A DNA stretch of 64,000 nucleotides from Strigamia acuminata. Taxonomy: Eukaryota > Arthropoda > Chilopoda > Geophilomorpha > Linotaeniidae. Below the pieces are notes generated by a model, which had not been told where the DNA came from, made no database searches, and saw only the letters and a program-made list of their open reading frames with translations. Position numbers and translations under genes: made by a program. Shown piece by piece: positions 32,501 through 42,917 of this stretch. The number at the start of each line of letters is the position of its first letter. Positions within the stretch are counted from its first letter, which is position 1. The stretch covers positions 2,505,605 through 2,569,604 of the forward strand of contig OX442321.1 in assembly GCA_949358305.1 (NCBI GenBank), written 5' to 3'.

Positions 32501-33269
32501 AAAAATAATTTCTATTATACCTAAAGGATCTATCTGTTCGGGCGATGCCTATTATGTGAAAAAAACATTCAAGAGATCCTTTAAAAGCTCTGGAAGAAGT
32601 AAGTATTTTAACTACTATTTTCAATTCTTAGCATAAACGGTTGAATTTAATATTTGTTGCTTCAAAATAATATTTATTTATTGAAGGAAATATATTTAAC
32701 GACGAGGCATTTGTAGTGCACATGCTATACGAGGATACACCGATAAACCGCGAGTCAAGTATGTACAAAAGTGGATTTACAATTTACGGGTAATGCTTAA
32801 TTTTTTTATTGTTTACAGGAGATGAGTATATTGGCAGTGGCTACGTCGTAAAACAAGGAAAAAGAAAACCAAAAGATCCAAACGAACCTGTTAAAGGTAT
32901 GTTTTGCTTTGTATCACAAATACAAAATATCGCTCGTGAATTATTCGCATTACTATTTCCAGCTCCTAAAAACCTTGAAGTAGTTTTACCTGACGGTGAA
33001 AAGCGAAAAATCAAGCTGCCTGAAGGAAAAAACAAGTTGATTGATTTGAAAAAGCTCATCAAAGACGAGAAATGGGTGGATAATGTAGACAATTGCATTT
33101 TCATAGTTAAACACACATCCTGATAATAGTTTCAATTTCAATTAATCGAATTAATTCTCAATTTCTTTTCTAATAGCAAGAAGATGATGAGCATGATTTA
33201 CTCGAAATACCAAACAATCACACATTGTATAATTGGGACAAAATTTACCTCATCTTAAACGATTCCTGA
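29537..33269 (+). CDS. Gene C: UBL-like domain, SARM1-type TIR, three repeats, second UBL-like domain
   Basis: Fourteen exons: 29537-29546, 29607-29645, 29738-29800, 29857-29999, 30070-30166, 31539-31674, 31736-31925, 31986-32119, 32189-32373, 32527-32598, 32687-32758, 32819-32896, 32963-33105, 33177-33269; 1455 nt, 484 aa. First UBL-like domain residues about 38-110. TIR about 145-290, with FDAFISYSRRTGSELA and CQDWLHK at 220-226 followed by E227 (SARM1 catalytic glutamate position). Repeats follow at about 332-406, then the second UBL-like domain to the end. Exon 5, unlike the last exon of other members, has no stop and ends in a phase-1 donor that matches the phase of the TIR exon. The linking intron (1372 bp) is the weakest point: two adjacent genes is the alternative, with the TIR gene starting near 31,574. 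AATAAA at 33,324. Confidence 0.6.
30203..30476. repeat. Inverted-repeat element in the long intron of gene C
   Basis: GCAGGCGCTTCAGGAATCC at the left and TGACTAATGCATC pair with the reversed right side (TTCAGGCGCTTTAGGAATC, TGACTAATGCATC). Noncoding foldback or MITE. Confidence 0.55.
30829..31212 (-). pseudogene. FAR1/ZSWIM-type DNA-binding domain fragment, antisense within gene C intron
   Basis: 127-codon open frame. It shows the pattern CVHFGNYDSVSKGKRR, CCASVKYSF, YQVSSICSDHNH, then YKKYPFKR. This is the C-C-H-H FAR1-like domain found at the N-terminus of MULE-type transposases and ZSWIM1/3 proteins. The protein stops right after the domain, so no transposase or SWIM region follows. Probably a remnant of a DNA transposon. 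An independent single-exon gene is possible but less likely. Confidence 0.55.
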
Positions 33270-34159
33270 AGATCCAAAGCAGTCTACTGAGAGACAAAAT
33301 ATGATTTTTAATGAATTTACACAAATAAATGGTTACGCCATCTACTTCCACAATGAATATTGTCTTTACTAATTGCTGCAGTTTATGATAACAGAAAACA
33401 AATTATGATTAACAAAAATGTGCTTCAAATAAATTAAAATGTTACCAACAATTTGCTGAGAATTCACTCTAAAAATTGTTATCATGAAAAATAATTACGG
33501 AGGTATATTATTAAGTGAATGACATGTTGTTGATTCAGTAAAAATAGAAATTATGCTGGGGAAAAGTGATTACCGTAGAACAGCAATTCGAATGTCATAA
33601 AAAATTATCATCATTTTTTTCCTATTCATTTTAAATTTCTGGAAATTTGTTAGTATGTTTATATGATTATGATCTTTGTACCAGATGAAATTTAAAGTTG
33701 TTGGTAATTTATTTAATTAATTATATTCAATTAAATTTTCTGCCCCTTAAAACTCCGGTATAACTATAAAGCTAGCTTCGCTGCATTAATCAAGAGCGCT
33801 TCAGTTAACAGCTTTCAGTTTTTATAAATAGTGGTGCAAACTTCTTTACTATTATTATTCACATACTACAGTTCAATACTGATAGCAAACCCACCAACAA
33901 ACAACAACAACAACTCCTAGCACCACTTTTGCCAAGACATAGTTCTACGTTGCGGCATAGTAACTACTAAGGCCCTCTGTAAATTGTTTTGTGTAAAATA
34001 GGATACTCAATTTAGTCAATGTTTGTTGGTTTTCATCTGTCATTTCGCAATACACAATAATATTTAATCAAGAACTGCAACACTGAAATAATGATTTAAT
34101 TTAGCGGTTCCTAAACAAAAATAATTGTACAGCAAATTTCCATTTCAATTTATTTATAC
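33270..34159. other. 3' UTR of gene C and spacer
   Basis: Poly(A) signal at 33,324. From about 33,770 the sequence matches blocks seen before P1 (the AACAACAACAACTCCTAGC block at about 33,900) and at 38,700. No coding sequence seen. Confidence 0.4.
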
Positions 34160-34350
34160 TTTCAATATTGTAATTGCAATTGTGCTCAAAGTTGCCTGGT
34201 TTCCTGCTGTCGTTGTCACCAGCCAGGCTGTAGAGGAAGCAGTGTTGTTGTTTCTTATCACTTCTATCAGTGAGCTTCTTGGCTTTCCCAGGCCACATTG
34301 GACGAAGTGGAATTGTTTTGGGTAACTTAAAATACACTTACACTAACAAT
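34160..34350 (-). pseudogene. Decayed UBL-like gene 5' fragment, inverted, downstream of P5
   Basis: Reverse complement of the block before UBL-like gene A: it contains the antisense of CAGCAGGAAACC, of AACAACAACACTGCTTCC and of GGGAAAGCCAAGA. On the minus strand it lies downstream of P5, keeping the peptide-then-UBL order of the other cassettes. Confidence 0.6.
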
Positions 34351-34701
34351 GACATGTTTTTCTTTATGACAACGGTACTCAGAGTGGAATCTCAGGAAAT
34401 TGTTGATACAATTGTAATTCAGTTGATAATGATTTTTGCCTTTTAATTTTTTTTAAAAATGCTTCCACAGTTTTCAATCATCAACTCAATGAAATGAGTG
34501 TTTCTATTTGTTTCTTGTTACCAAAAACAGTCCTCAAATGTAAAGAGAAAAGAGTCCAAAAGACACTAAATTAATCTTTTAAATTTTATTTCTCAATTGG
34601 TTTGAGTTACATAATTCAAATATTCAAATATTTAGTTTGGAGTACATTTATAGCCGAGTGGTCCAGTATTTATCATCGACAAATATAATTATATTATTTA
34701 C

Positions 34702-34920
34702 TCAATGATTACAGTAATAGTCATCGTCACAACAGAACGCCTTGTTTCCCGACCAACACTTTGAACCATCACCGGATTTGTCATATTTGCAAAGTGTTAA
34801 AGGGTAATCGCAACTGCCTTCACATATCGGGGCAGTTCCATCCCAATGACACTTTCGAGCCATCACTTCATTCAGCCCCACAACAATTAGCAGAACAAAA
34901 AGGATCTGGAACGGCTTCAT
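34702..34920 (-). CDS. Secreted eight-cysteine peptide P5 (only minus-strand copy)
   Basis: 72 aa. Signal peptide residues 1-21 (KPFQILFVLLIVVGLNEV), mature from about RKC. Cysteine spacing C-x8-C-x3-C-x6-C-x10-C-x7-CC-x5-C with HWDGTAPIC, SCDYPL and a GNKAFCC variant of the common GEKAYCC. Its 5' UTR exon, intron and promoter continue to the right (to about 35,230), and its tail with a poly(A) signal (reversed AATAAA at about 34,586-34,591) runs left. The whole unit, including the upstream AGGGTGCA block, is an inverted copy of the P4/P8 type unit. Presumed secreted defence-type peptide; function not shown. Confidence 0.87.
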   Translation of the reverse strand: MKPFQILFVLLIVVGLNEVMARKCHWDGTAPICEGSCDYPLTLCKYDKSGDGSKCWSGNKAFCCDDDYYCNH

Positions 34921-35054
34921 ACTGCTGACAAAAACAGAAGAAGAAAAATTATAATGTAACAGCTATGTGGCTAGAAACGGCAAAATACTCATAGTTTGGA
35001 ATTGAAAGAAAGGATTTTGTTTTCTAAGTTGTGTTAGAATCTAAAAGAGCTTAC

Positions 35055-35235
35055 CTAGATGCACACTTGGATACTGGATGTAGAAATATGGCGTTTATTT
35101 GGTGGTAGTTGGTCAGTTTTTGGAACTATACCGTCTGAACAGTTTCAGTTTTTGCTGCTTTATATAGAACAAGTAATAATAACTGCAATTAGCACCACTC
35201 AACCACTATAATGATTGTAGTTGCAACATTTGGTG
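35055..35235 (-). promoter_or_regulatory. Promoter and noncoding exon 1 of P5
   Basis: On the minus strand: TTGCAACTACAATCATTATA near 35,225-35,206, TATATAAA at 35,166-35,159, TCAG at 35,138-35,135 and the exon 1 donor CTAG|gtaagc at 35,055/35,054. Confidence 0.7.
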
Positions 35236-35585
35236 GAAAACGATGGAATTGAGCAATTAAATGCACACTAGCAAGTGGTTTCTAATAATCTTTGTTGCAA
35301 TTTTTGGTAGTAAAGAAATTAAATTCAACTATTATACGCACACCAGCAAGTGGTAATATGTAATAACCGTTGTGGCAACTTTATGAACTTGTGTGATAAA
35401 GAAGTCAGGATTCCAAATAATAATACTGGTAATACAAAAAAAGAAAAAAAAAACTTTAGTTATTTAAAATAATTCAGTAGTTAATTTTGCTACTTTGCAC
35501 CCTGAAATTGTCAATAAATTCAAATGAAAATTTTGAAAAAAAAAGTTGTGTTAGAATCCAAAAGAGCTTACCTAGATGAACACTT

Positions 35586-35940
35586 GTGAACTCTGCACTC
35601 CTCGCCATTCACCACGAAGAAGCTCAGTTCTATGGCGGTCTCCATAGTGCACCCTCTATGAGTAGACGCGTGGGTCATAGGTGAGTACGACATGAATGCT
35701 ATGTTGAACCGACCACGTCACCCATGGGGCTCATGCCTTGTGTGTGACGGGTCAGTTGCTGATGCGGTGTGCCCTCGTGGCACCCCCGCAACGGGTGACG
35801 GGATTCCCCATACCCCTAGACAACATTATTAAAGGCCAACAACCAATAATAAGGAATCTTGTCATTTATTCGTGAGTATGCGTCCCAAACCAGGTTAACC
35901 AGTCCCCAGGTTAGCTTGGCGAAGACCATACCAGTCACAA
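35586..35940 (+). repeat. GC-rich dispersed repeat, 3' part
   Basis: Closely matches 57,962-58,321: GAACTCTGCACTCCTC, GACCACGTC-CCCATGGGGC, CAACGGGTGAC, CCCCATACCCCTAGACAAC, ending GAAGACCATACCAGTCACAA. Same orientation as the 57.7-kb copy. Confidence 0.75.
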
Positions 35941-36709
35941 CTCTATTGAATATATCTGCTTACACCTAACGGTAGCTCATTTAATCCGCCACCCAAACTA
36001 TTTTAATTGCTATGAATAATTAGAAAAATGATGAAACGGGTTCTGCACTGTTTTCTAGAGAATTAATAAAACCATGGATGCATTTATTCTTCCATAGACA
36101 AATTGACTAATTACTTAACTGTTTTTTTCAATTTTTTAATTTTAGATGTGCCAGCAGGCCAGATTCTGCATGTTCATCTTTAATGGACTTGAAATAGCGA
36201 TTGGAATGGGAAAAAACATCTAGTGAAAACAATTTAGGAGAGGATTTACGTAAACATATGAATAGAATTCGAATATTTGAAAAAAAAATTATATAAGTTA
36301 ATTTTTTAAAATATTTAACCTTCAGAGGCATAATGGTAAAATGTACCCGTTTTGGTATAAGACATTACGCATTTAGGGACAATTTTCAGGTCGATTGGTT
36401 AAAGCACCATTTAGTTTGTTTTTAGTTCGCAACTAATTTTATAGAGGGTGCAAGACGTAAACAATAAAAATAAATAAGTTTGAACCATCTGGTGGTGGTT
36501 TTAAACACTACTAGTAAAAGCCAAAAGCTGTTCACTAATGCGACAAAGCCACCTTAAAAGTTATGCTGCAGCTTTAAGGGACAGAAATTAAATAATTAAT
36601 AATTAAATAACGTTGAAGTCTATCATCATATAAACATAGTAACAAATTTTCAGCAAAAAACAATGAACAGGAAAAAAACTTTCCTATTCAAGAAACTGCT
36701 TGTCCATAA
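35941..36709. other. AT-rich spacer, nothing coding recognised
   Basis: The block 35,940-36,220 (CTATTGAATATA, ACTGCTTACA-type, then GATGTGCCAGCAGGCCAGA) recurs diverged at 53,020-53,250, so it is a dispersed duplicated segment. Confidence 0.4.
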
Positions 36710-37849
36710 ATGCGTACTACTTTATGTCTCCGAAAGTTAAACTGACATTTTTAAATGTGTTAAATTTCTATAAGAATCAACTTAATTTTAATGAATGGCA
36801 CATCTAAATAATTAAATTTAAAATAAAAAATAAATAAATAAATAAAATGTGTTTTGTTGAAAATTGAATTTGCACCCATTTGTCAACACCCTGTATTCAC
36901 TTTCAGGTCCCCCCTATTTCTCAGATAGGCACCCTATTTTAATTTCCCACGTTTTCAGACGTATTCTATCTTCCATAATTTTATCTGTTAAGCAATTTAC
37001 TCGCTTGACATTTTAGTTGGATTAATCCGTAAGAAAATAAGAAGAATTTAAATTTAAAACAACTACCTTCAGCAATGGACCCAATACTTTTTAGTTGAAT
37101 TTCATTGGCTTTTTTATATAATGTATTTTTCTTTATATCATTATCATGATTCATAATAATAATAATTAGAGTTTATTGAGCTTACCAAAGTAAATCCTGT
37201 CCCTCCCAACACCATAAGCCTACAAGGGGAGAACCGTATCAAGATTTATTAACAATTTTATTTTCAATTTTATTTTATTTTATTTTTTTTTTATAAAATA
37301 TTTTATAATAATTTCTCCAAATTATACAAGATGACGCATTTAAACCGTTGAATTTAATTAATAAAAAGCAAATAATTATATGAATGCAAATTAATTAATT
37401 CCATGACGATACAAACACTTGCGGCAACTTTTAATTAAGACCTTTTATTACATAAACCGAAAAAAATATTAGCAATTTTTATTCAGTGTAGAATTGCTGC
37501 TCAAGTTTCTCTCAAAACTACTGTTATGTATCTTAGCCACCATTTTATCTTCTGTTCTTAAATAATCTGAGATTTAAACAGTGCATTGATTAAACTTTTC
37601 CAAATTGTTGCAATTTTCTTTACCTTTATTTAAGAAAGTTTTGAAAATTGTCGATAAGTGGCGTATTAGATGACGTCATAGGTATCAAATAAACAGCTTC
37701 GTAGCATAAAAAATTATATTAATTATTTTGAAACTAAAGGTGTTTATTTTTATTTCTTTAAAACTGACATAATTTTCTTTCCAAAATTTGATATATTTTC
37801 ATTAAGTATACGGAACAATAAACAATAAAACAAAATAATAAATTAAAAA

Positions 37850-37980
37850 ATTAAAAAATAAGGGATTCAAAGATTTAAAAAAAATAATAGATTCAGGAAT
37901 TAAAAGAAATAATAGATTCAGAAATTAAAAAAAATAATAGATTCAGAAATTAAAAAAATAATAGATTCAGAAATTCATGT
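37850..37980. repeat. Minisatellite, about 24-bp unit AATAATAGATTCAGAAATTA
   Basis: About four imperfect tandem copies around AATAATAGATTCAGAAATT. Absent from the paralogous place in unit 2, so it arose or expanded after the duplication. Confidence 0.75.
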
Positions 37981-38194
37981 AACATTAAAATTAAATTATA
38001 TATATATATAATGTATATAAAAATTCTTATAATAATAATTATAATTCTATATTGAGAGTAGTAATATTTTTTATATAAAACAAACAATTCACTCGAACAA
38101 TCATAGTTAATTAAGAAGTTGAATATGGCTTAATTAATTATTTATTTTTAATTTTAATGATTCTTTTACTGAACAAAATAAGCAGCAAAAAAGA

Positions 38195-38937
38195 TATATA
38201 AAGCGGACAGTTTTTCTCAAAATATCAGAGAAGAACTAGTATTCCTCACTATCACCACACAGAGAAGTAAGTATAGCTTTTTTAATACTTTTATTCAGTA
38301 ATATTATTTTCTATGTTAAAAAGTTTAGTTTTAGTTACTTGTTTCATTACAAGAGTGCCCTTCTCACTGCTTTTGTTGCACCCATAATTTAAAAATGTAA
38401 CCAAGAGAAATAATTATTTTTTAAAAACAAATTAATGTTCAAATATCTTTTTTATACTGTATATACATTTGATGCTTTGATATTTTTGAAAACATTTTTT
38501 ATCAAAAAATAATCAGTTTGATTTATAAAAACTTTAATTAGAAGACAGGCATAAAGCTGTCCCTGTTTTAAGACAACCACTTTCTTGAATAGGAAATTTT
38601 TATTCATATTAATTTTTTGCTAAAACGTTTTGACTTTGTTTATGTGATAATCAACTTCATCGTAAGTGAAATTTGTAGTCATTGGTTACTTATTTAATTA
38701 ATTATTCTACATTGAAATTTTCTGCCCCTTAAAAACTCCAGCATTAGATCAAAGCACTTCAAACCATTGAATTTAATTCATAAAAATCAAAATAATTATA
38801 TCGATACGAATTAATTAATTCCAAGACGATACGAACACTTGTGGCAACTTCTAATTAGACTTTTAATTACAAACTGTAACCAAGCAAATGCTAATTCCGC
38901 CAGCTTATTTGTATCCACTATCAAAGTGAGCACCTAG
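38195..38937 (+). promoter_or_regulatory. Distinct promoter and candidate first exon for P6, plus the relic family exon 1
   Basis: TATATAAAG at 38,195-38,203, TCAG at 38,225-38,228, and a short exon ending at 38,266 before gtaagt. Immediately before P6 only the 3' half of the standard noncoding exon remains (ending CACCTAG at 38,937), with no family TATA box upstream of it. P6 may be driven from the 38.2-kb promoter. Confidence 0.5.
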
Positions 38938-39053
38938 GTAAGCACTTTTGGATTCTAACACAACTTTGAAAATAAAAACCTTTTTTTCAATTTCAAATTA
39001 TGAGTATTTTGCCGTAACATTATAATATTTCTTCTTCTGTTTTTGTCAGCAGT

Positions 39054-39287
39054 ATGAAGCCGTACCAGATCCTTTTTGTTTTTCTCATTGTTGTGGGGCT
39101 GAATGAAGTGATGGCTGGAGATTGTAAATGGTTTGGAACTGCCCCGTTTTGTGGAAGTGGTTGCGGTGACGGTTACGTCTTTTGCAAAAAAGACCAACGC
39201 GGTGAAAGTAATGATAAAGTGTGTTGGACGGGACACAAGTCGTTTTGCTGTACCTCATCCGATTGTCCTACTCGGGTGAGATTTTAA
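39054..39287 (+). CDS. Secreted eight-cysteine peptide P6 (KWFGTAPFC subgroup)
   Basis: 77 aa. Signal peptide residues 1-20, mature from GDC. Spacing C-x8-C-x3-C-x6-C-x12-C-x7-CC-x4-C, that is two residues longer in the fourth loop and one shorter before the last cysteine than P4. It has a basic C-terminal extension (TRVRF). Signatures KWFGTAPFC and CWTGHKSFCC. The start follows the acceptor TTTTTGTCAGCAG. AATAAA near 39,348. Closest to P7, its tandem duplicate. Confidence 0.87.
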   Translation: MKPYQILFVFLIVVGLNEVMAGDCKWFGTAPFCGSGCGDGYVFCKKDQRGESNDKVCWTGHKSFCCTSSDCPTRVRF

Positions 39288-39689
39288 TTATATTTGTCAA
39301 TGAAAAATACTTAATATCTCAATTATGTAGCTCAAACCAATTGAGAAATAAAATTTAAAAGATTAATTTAGTGTCTTTTCAACTCTCTTGTCTTTCCATT
39401 TTACGACTGTTTTTGGTAACAAGAAACAAACAGAAACACTCACTTCATTGAATTCATGATTGAAAACTGCAGAAGCATTTTTAAAAAAATCACAAATCAA
39501 AAAGCATTATCAACTAAATAAAAATTGTATCAACAATTCCACTCCGAGTACCGTTGTCATAAAAAACCATGTCATCATGTGTACGTACAACTTTATGTCT
39601 CCGAAGGTTAAACTGACATTTTTAAATGTGTTAAATTTCTATAAGAATCAACTTAATTTTACTGAATGACACATTTTAATAAATAAGTT

Positions 39690-40410
39690 TAAAATAAAAA
39701 ACAAGTAAACCAAAAAAACTACGTTTTTGAAAGAGGCTTTTATGCTGTATCCCTGAGAAATTTGAATCCAAATGACAAATCGATTTTTAGCAAATAAAAA
39801 AAATGTAGCTTAGATCAAAAAGTTATCAGCACCATTTGAAAGAGCGGCAAATTCTGCACAGGAAACATATTTTTAATTTTTTAAACCGTTCATTTTTTAT
39901 ATTTTTTGTTTTTATGGTCAAATTCAAATTTCGTACTAAATTGACCAAGCAGTCGCCGGCTACGATCGTAAAAAGACGTATTTTTTTTTTACCGAATCAA
40001 AAAAATATACAGGCTTGTGCAGAATGCAATTTCCAATCAAATGAGCGTTGTTTCAGGATTTTTAAATCCTTTTTTAGTGCTGAAAACATCAAAATTCGTA
40101 TCCGGCGAACATTATGGCATCCATTAAAAAACACGGGTTTCGCCAGGTGGCGCCCCGGTATGCTTACAGTTTGCCGTTAATCAGAGTTTTCAACATTCGT
40201 ACTTCCAGTCCACAGCGCTTAAAAATGAGTCTTTTTTTTCACTTATTTTATTATAATGTGTGGAATGATCTGTTCTAGGGCTTGACGTTGGCCAAAATTT
40301 AATTTTTTGTTTCGCTGAATTGATTTTTGGAAAAAACACCCAAATTTAGACAAACCGGAAGTTGAAACACACAGACAAACATTCAAGTCAAGTTAAATAA
40401 AAGCCTTTAA
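39690..40410. other. Insert specific to duplication unit 2
   Basis: Not matched in unit 1. It holds a 114-codon open frame (39,836-40,180) with no recognised domain and a GGCGCCCCGG patch. Probably an inserted element; no clear inverted ends found. Confidence 0.35.
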
Positions 40411-41810
40411 TAAATAAATAAATAAAATGTAATTAGTAGAAAATTGAATTTGCACCCATTTGTCAACACCCTATTTTCTTTTCCCACGTTTTCAGATCTG
40501 TTAAGCAATTTACTCGCTTGACATTTTAGTTGGATTAATACGTAAGAAAACAAGAATTTAAATTTAAAACAACTACCTTCAGCAATGGGCCCAATACTTT
40601 ACAGTGGAATTTCATTGGCTTTTTTATATAATGTATTTTTCTTTATATCATATCATGATTCATAATAATAATAATTAGAGTATATTGAGCTTACCAAAGT
40701 AAATCCTGTCCCTCCAAACAGCATAAGCCTACGTACAAAGGGAGAACCATATCAAGATTTATTGAAGTTAATTTAAACAATATTTATTTTCAATTTTATT
40801 TTTTTTTATTTTTTTTTTATAAAATTTTATAATTTCTCCAAATTATACAAGATGACGCATTTAAACCATTGAATTTAATTAATAAAAAGCAAATAATTAT
40901 ATGAATGCAAATTAATTAATTCCATGACGATACAAACACTTGCGCAACTTTTAGTTCGACTTTTTATTAGAAATTTTTATTCAGTGTAGAATTGCTGCTC
41001 AAGTTTCCCTCAAAACTACTGTTATGTATCTTAGCCACCATTTTATCTTTTGTTCCTAAATAATCTGAGATCTAAACAGTGCATTGATTAAACTTTTCCA
41101 AATTGTTGCAATTTTCTTTATCTTTATTTAAGAAAGTTTTGAAAAATTCTCGATAAGTGGCGCATTAGATGACGTCATATGTATCAAATAAACAGCAACG
41201 TAGCACAGCTTGCTTCATTTATCAGCTTTAAATAATTTTATTAATTATATTGAAACTTAGGTTTTTAGAGTTTTGATTCATCATCAAAATAGCTTTGAAC
41301 TCCAAAGCTGTTTATTTTTATTTCTTTAAAACTGACATGATTTTCTTTCCGAAATTTGATATATTTTCATTAAGTATACGGAACAACAAACGAAACACCC
41401 TGTACAAGAATATCAAAGCTCTAATAATTTCTGATATAATACAAAAATTCCTAAAATTTATGATATATTACAAAATTCAGTCTTGTAACCTAAAAAATTG
41501 AATTTTATAATGCTAATATTTACATTATAAATATACTATTTAGCAAACTTATTATAATTTAATAAAAAAGGTCAAAATCGAGTCTCATCTAACGTTAAAA
41601 TTACATTTTATACGTATAACATATATAAAAATTCTTATAATAATAAATATAATTCTATATTGAGAGTAATAATATTTTTTATATAAAACAAACGATCCAC
41701 ACGAATAATCATAGTTAATTAGGAAATTAAATATAGCCTAATTAATTAATTTTTATACTTATTTTTATTTTAATGATTCTTTTACTAAACAAAATAAACA
41801 GCGAAAAAGA

Positions 41811-42107
41811 TATATCAAGCGAACAGTTTTTCTCAAAATATCAGAAAAGAACTAGTATTCCTCACTATCACCACACAGTGAAGTAAGTATAGTTTTTTTT
41901 AATACTTTTATTCAGTAATATTATCTTCTAATGTTAAAAAGTTCAGTTTTACTTACTTGTTTGAATTTAATTCATAAAAAGCAAATAATTATATTAATCC
42001 GAATTAATTAATTTCAGGACGATACGAACACTTGTGGCAACTTCTAATTACAAACTGTAACCAATTCCACCAGCATATTTGTATCCAGTATCCAAGTGAG
42101 CACCTAG
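41811..42107 (+). promoter_or_regulatory. Candidate first exon region and relic exon 1 of P7
   Basis: Paralogous to 38,195-38,937 in unit 1. The TATA is degraded to TATATCAAG at 41,811; TCAG is at 41,841 and the donor GTAAGT at 41,883. The standard noncoding exon ends CACCTAG at 42,107. Confidence 0.45.
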
Positions 42108-42223
42108 GTAAGCTCTTTTGGATTCTAACACAACTTAGAAAACGAAAACCTGTTTTTCAATTTCAAACTATGATTATTTTGCCGTTACATAATAATTTTT
42201 CTTCTTCTGTTTTTGTCAGCAGT

Positions 42224-42463
42224 ATGAAGCCGTACCAGATCCTTTTTGTTTTTCTAATTGTTGTGGGGCTGAATGAAGTGGCCGCAGAATGTAAATGGTT
42301 TGGAACTGCCCCGTTTTGTGGAGGACCTGGAGGTGATTGCGATTACGGTTACATCTTTTGCAAAAAGGACAAACGCGGTGAAAGTACTGATAATAAGTGT
42401 TGGACGGGACACAAATCGTATTGCTGTACCTCATCTGAATGTGCTTCTCGGGTGACATATTAA
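42224..42463 (+). CDS. Secreted eight-cysteine peptide P7 (KWFGTAPFC subgroup)
   Basis: 79 aa. Start at the ATG after the exon-2 acceptor. A longer in-frame frame from 42,032 reads through the relic exon and intron and is not the spliced product. Signal peptide 1-20, mature from about EC. Spacing C-x8-C-x6-C-x6-C-x12-C-x7-CC-x4-C, with a glycine-rich expanded loop (GGPGGD) relative to P6. Basic tail SRVTY. AATAAA near 42,521. Confidence 0.87.
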   Translation: MKPYQILFVFLIVVGLNEVAAECKWFGTAPFCGGPGGDCDYGYIFCKKDKRGESTDNKCWTGHKSYCCTSSECASRVTY

Positions 42464-42600
42464 TTATATTTCTCAATGAAAAATACTTAATATCTCAATT
42501 ATGTAGCTCAAACCAATTGAGAAATAAAATTTAAAACATTAATTTAATGTCTTTTCAACTCTCTTGTCTTTACATTTTACGACTAATTTTGGTACAAAGA

Positions 42601-42917
42601 AACAAATAGAAACATGCGCAAACTGCCAGTCAATTCAAAAAATTCAATTCACAATGGTTCAAAAGAAAAATTTAGAAAAAAAAATTTAGAAAAATTTAGA
42701 AAAAAAAAAATTTAAAAAAGAAAAAAACCTACCACGGAACAGTATTTGCTAAACCAATTTTAACGCCACCTTGTGTATGGAAGACAAATTAAATTAATAC
42801 ATATTTGATAAAAAAATTTTTATCAACGTCCGTTTTAACCGATAAAGAGACTCGCCATTTTCTCACCATTTCCAATAATTCGACAACGCTTATTTCACAT
42901 CACAACGACTCAAGCAA
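42601..42917. other. Spacer and upstream region of TIR gene D
   Basis: An A-rich simple tract of AAATTTAGA words (42,665-42,725), then sequence with no recognised promoter box. Confidence 0.4.

Larger units (their letters stand above)
36710..42600 (+). repeat. Tandem segmental duplication carrying P6 and P7
   Basis: Unit 1 (about 36,710-39,450) and unit 2 (about 39,585-42,600) share successive landmarks in order: ACTTTATGTCTCCGAA at 36,720 and 39,591; TTGCACCCATTTGTCAACAC at about 36,870 and 40,450; the AAGATGACGCATTTAAACC block at about 37,330 and 40,850; the ACTAGTATTCCTCACTATCA exon at about 38,236 and 41,851; then the peptide gene. Unit 2 carries an extra insert at about 39,690-40,410; unit 1 has the minisatellite. 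Confidence 0.8.

Noticed and set aside
31574-33269. Separate TIR gene starting at ATG 31,574
   Set aside because: Not excluded, but the open frame upstream of that ATG and the phase-matched, stop-less exon at 30,070-30,166 favour one joined gene.
39836-40180. 114-codon frame in duplication unit 2
   Set aside because: Low-complexity basic composition, no homologue recognised, lies in a unit-specific insert.
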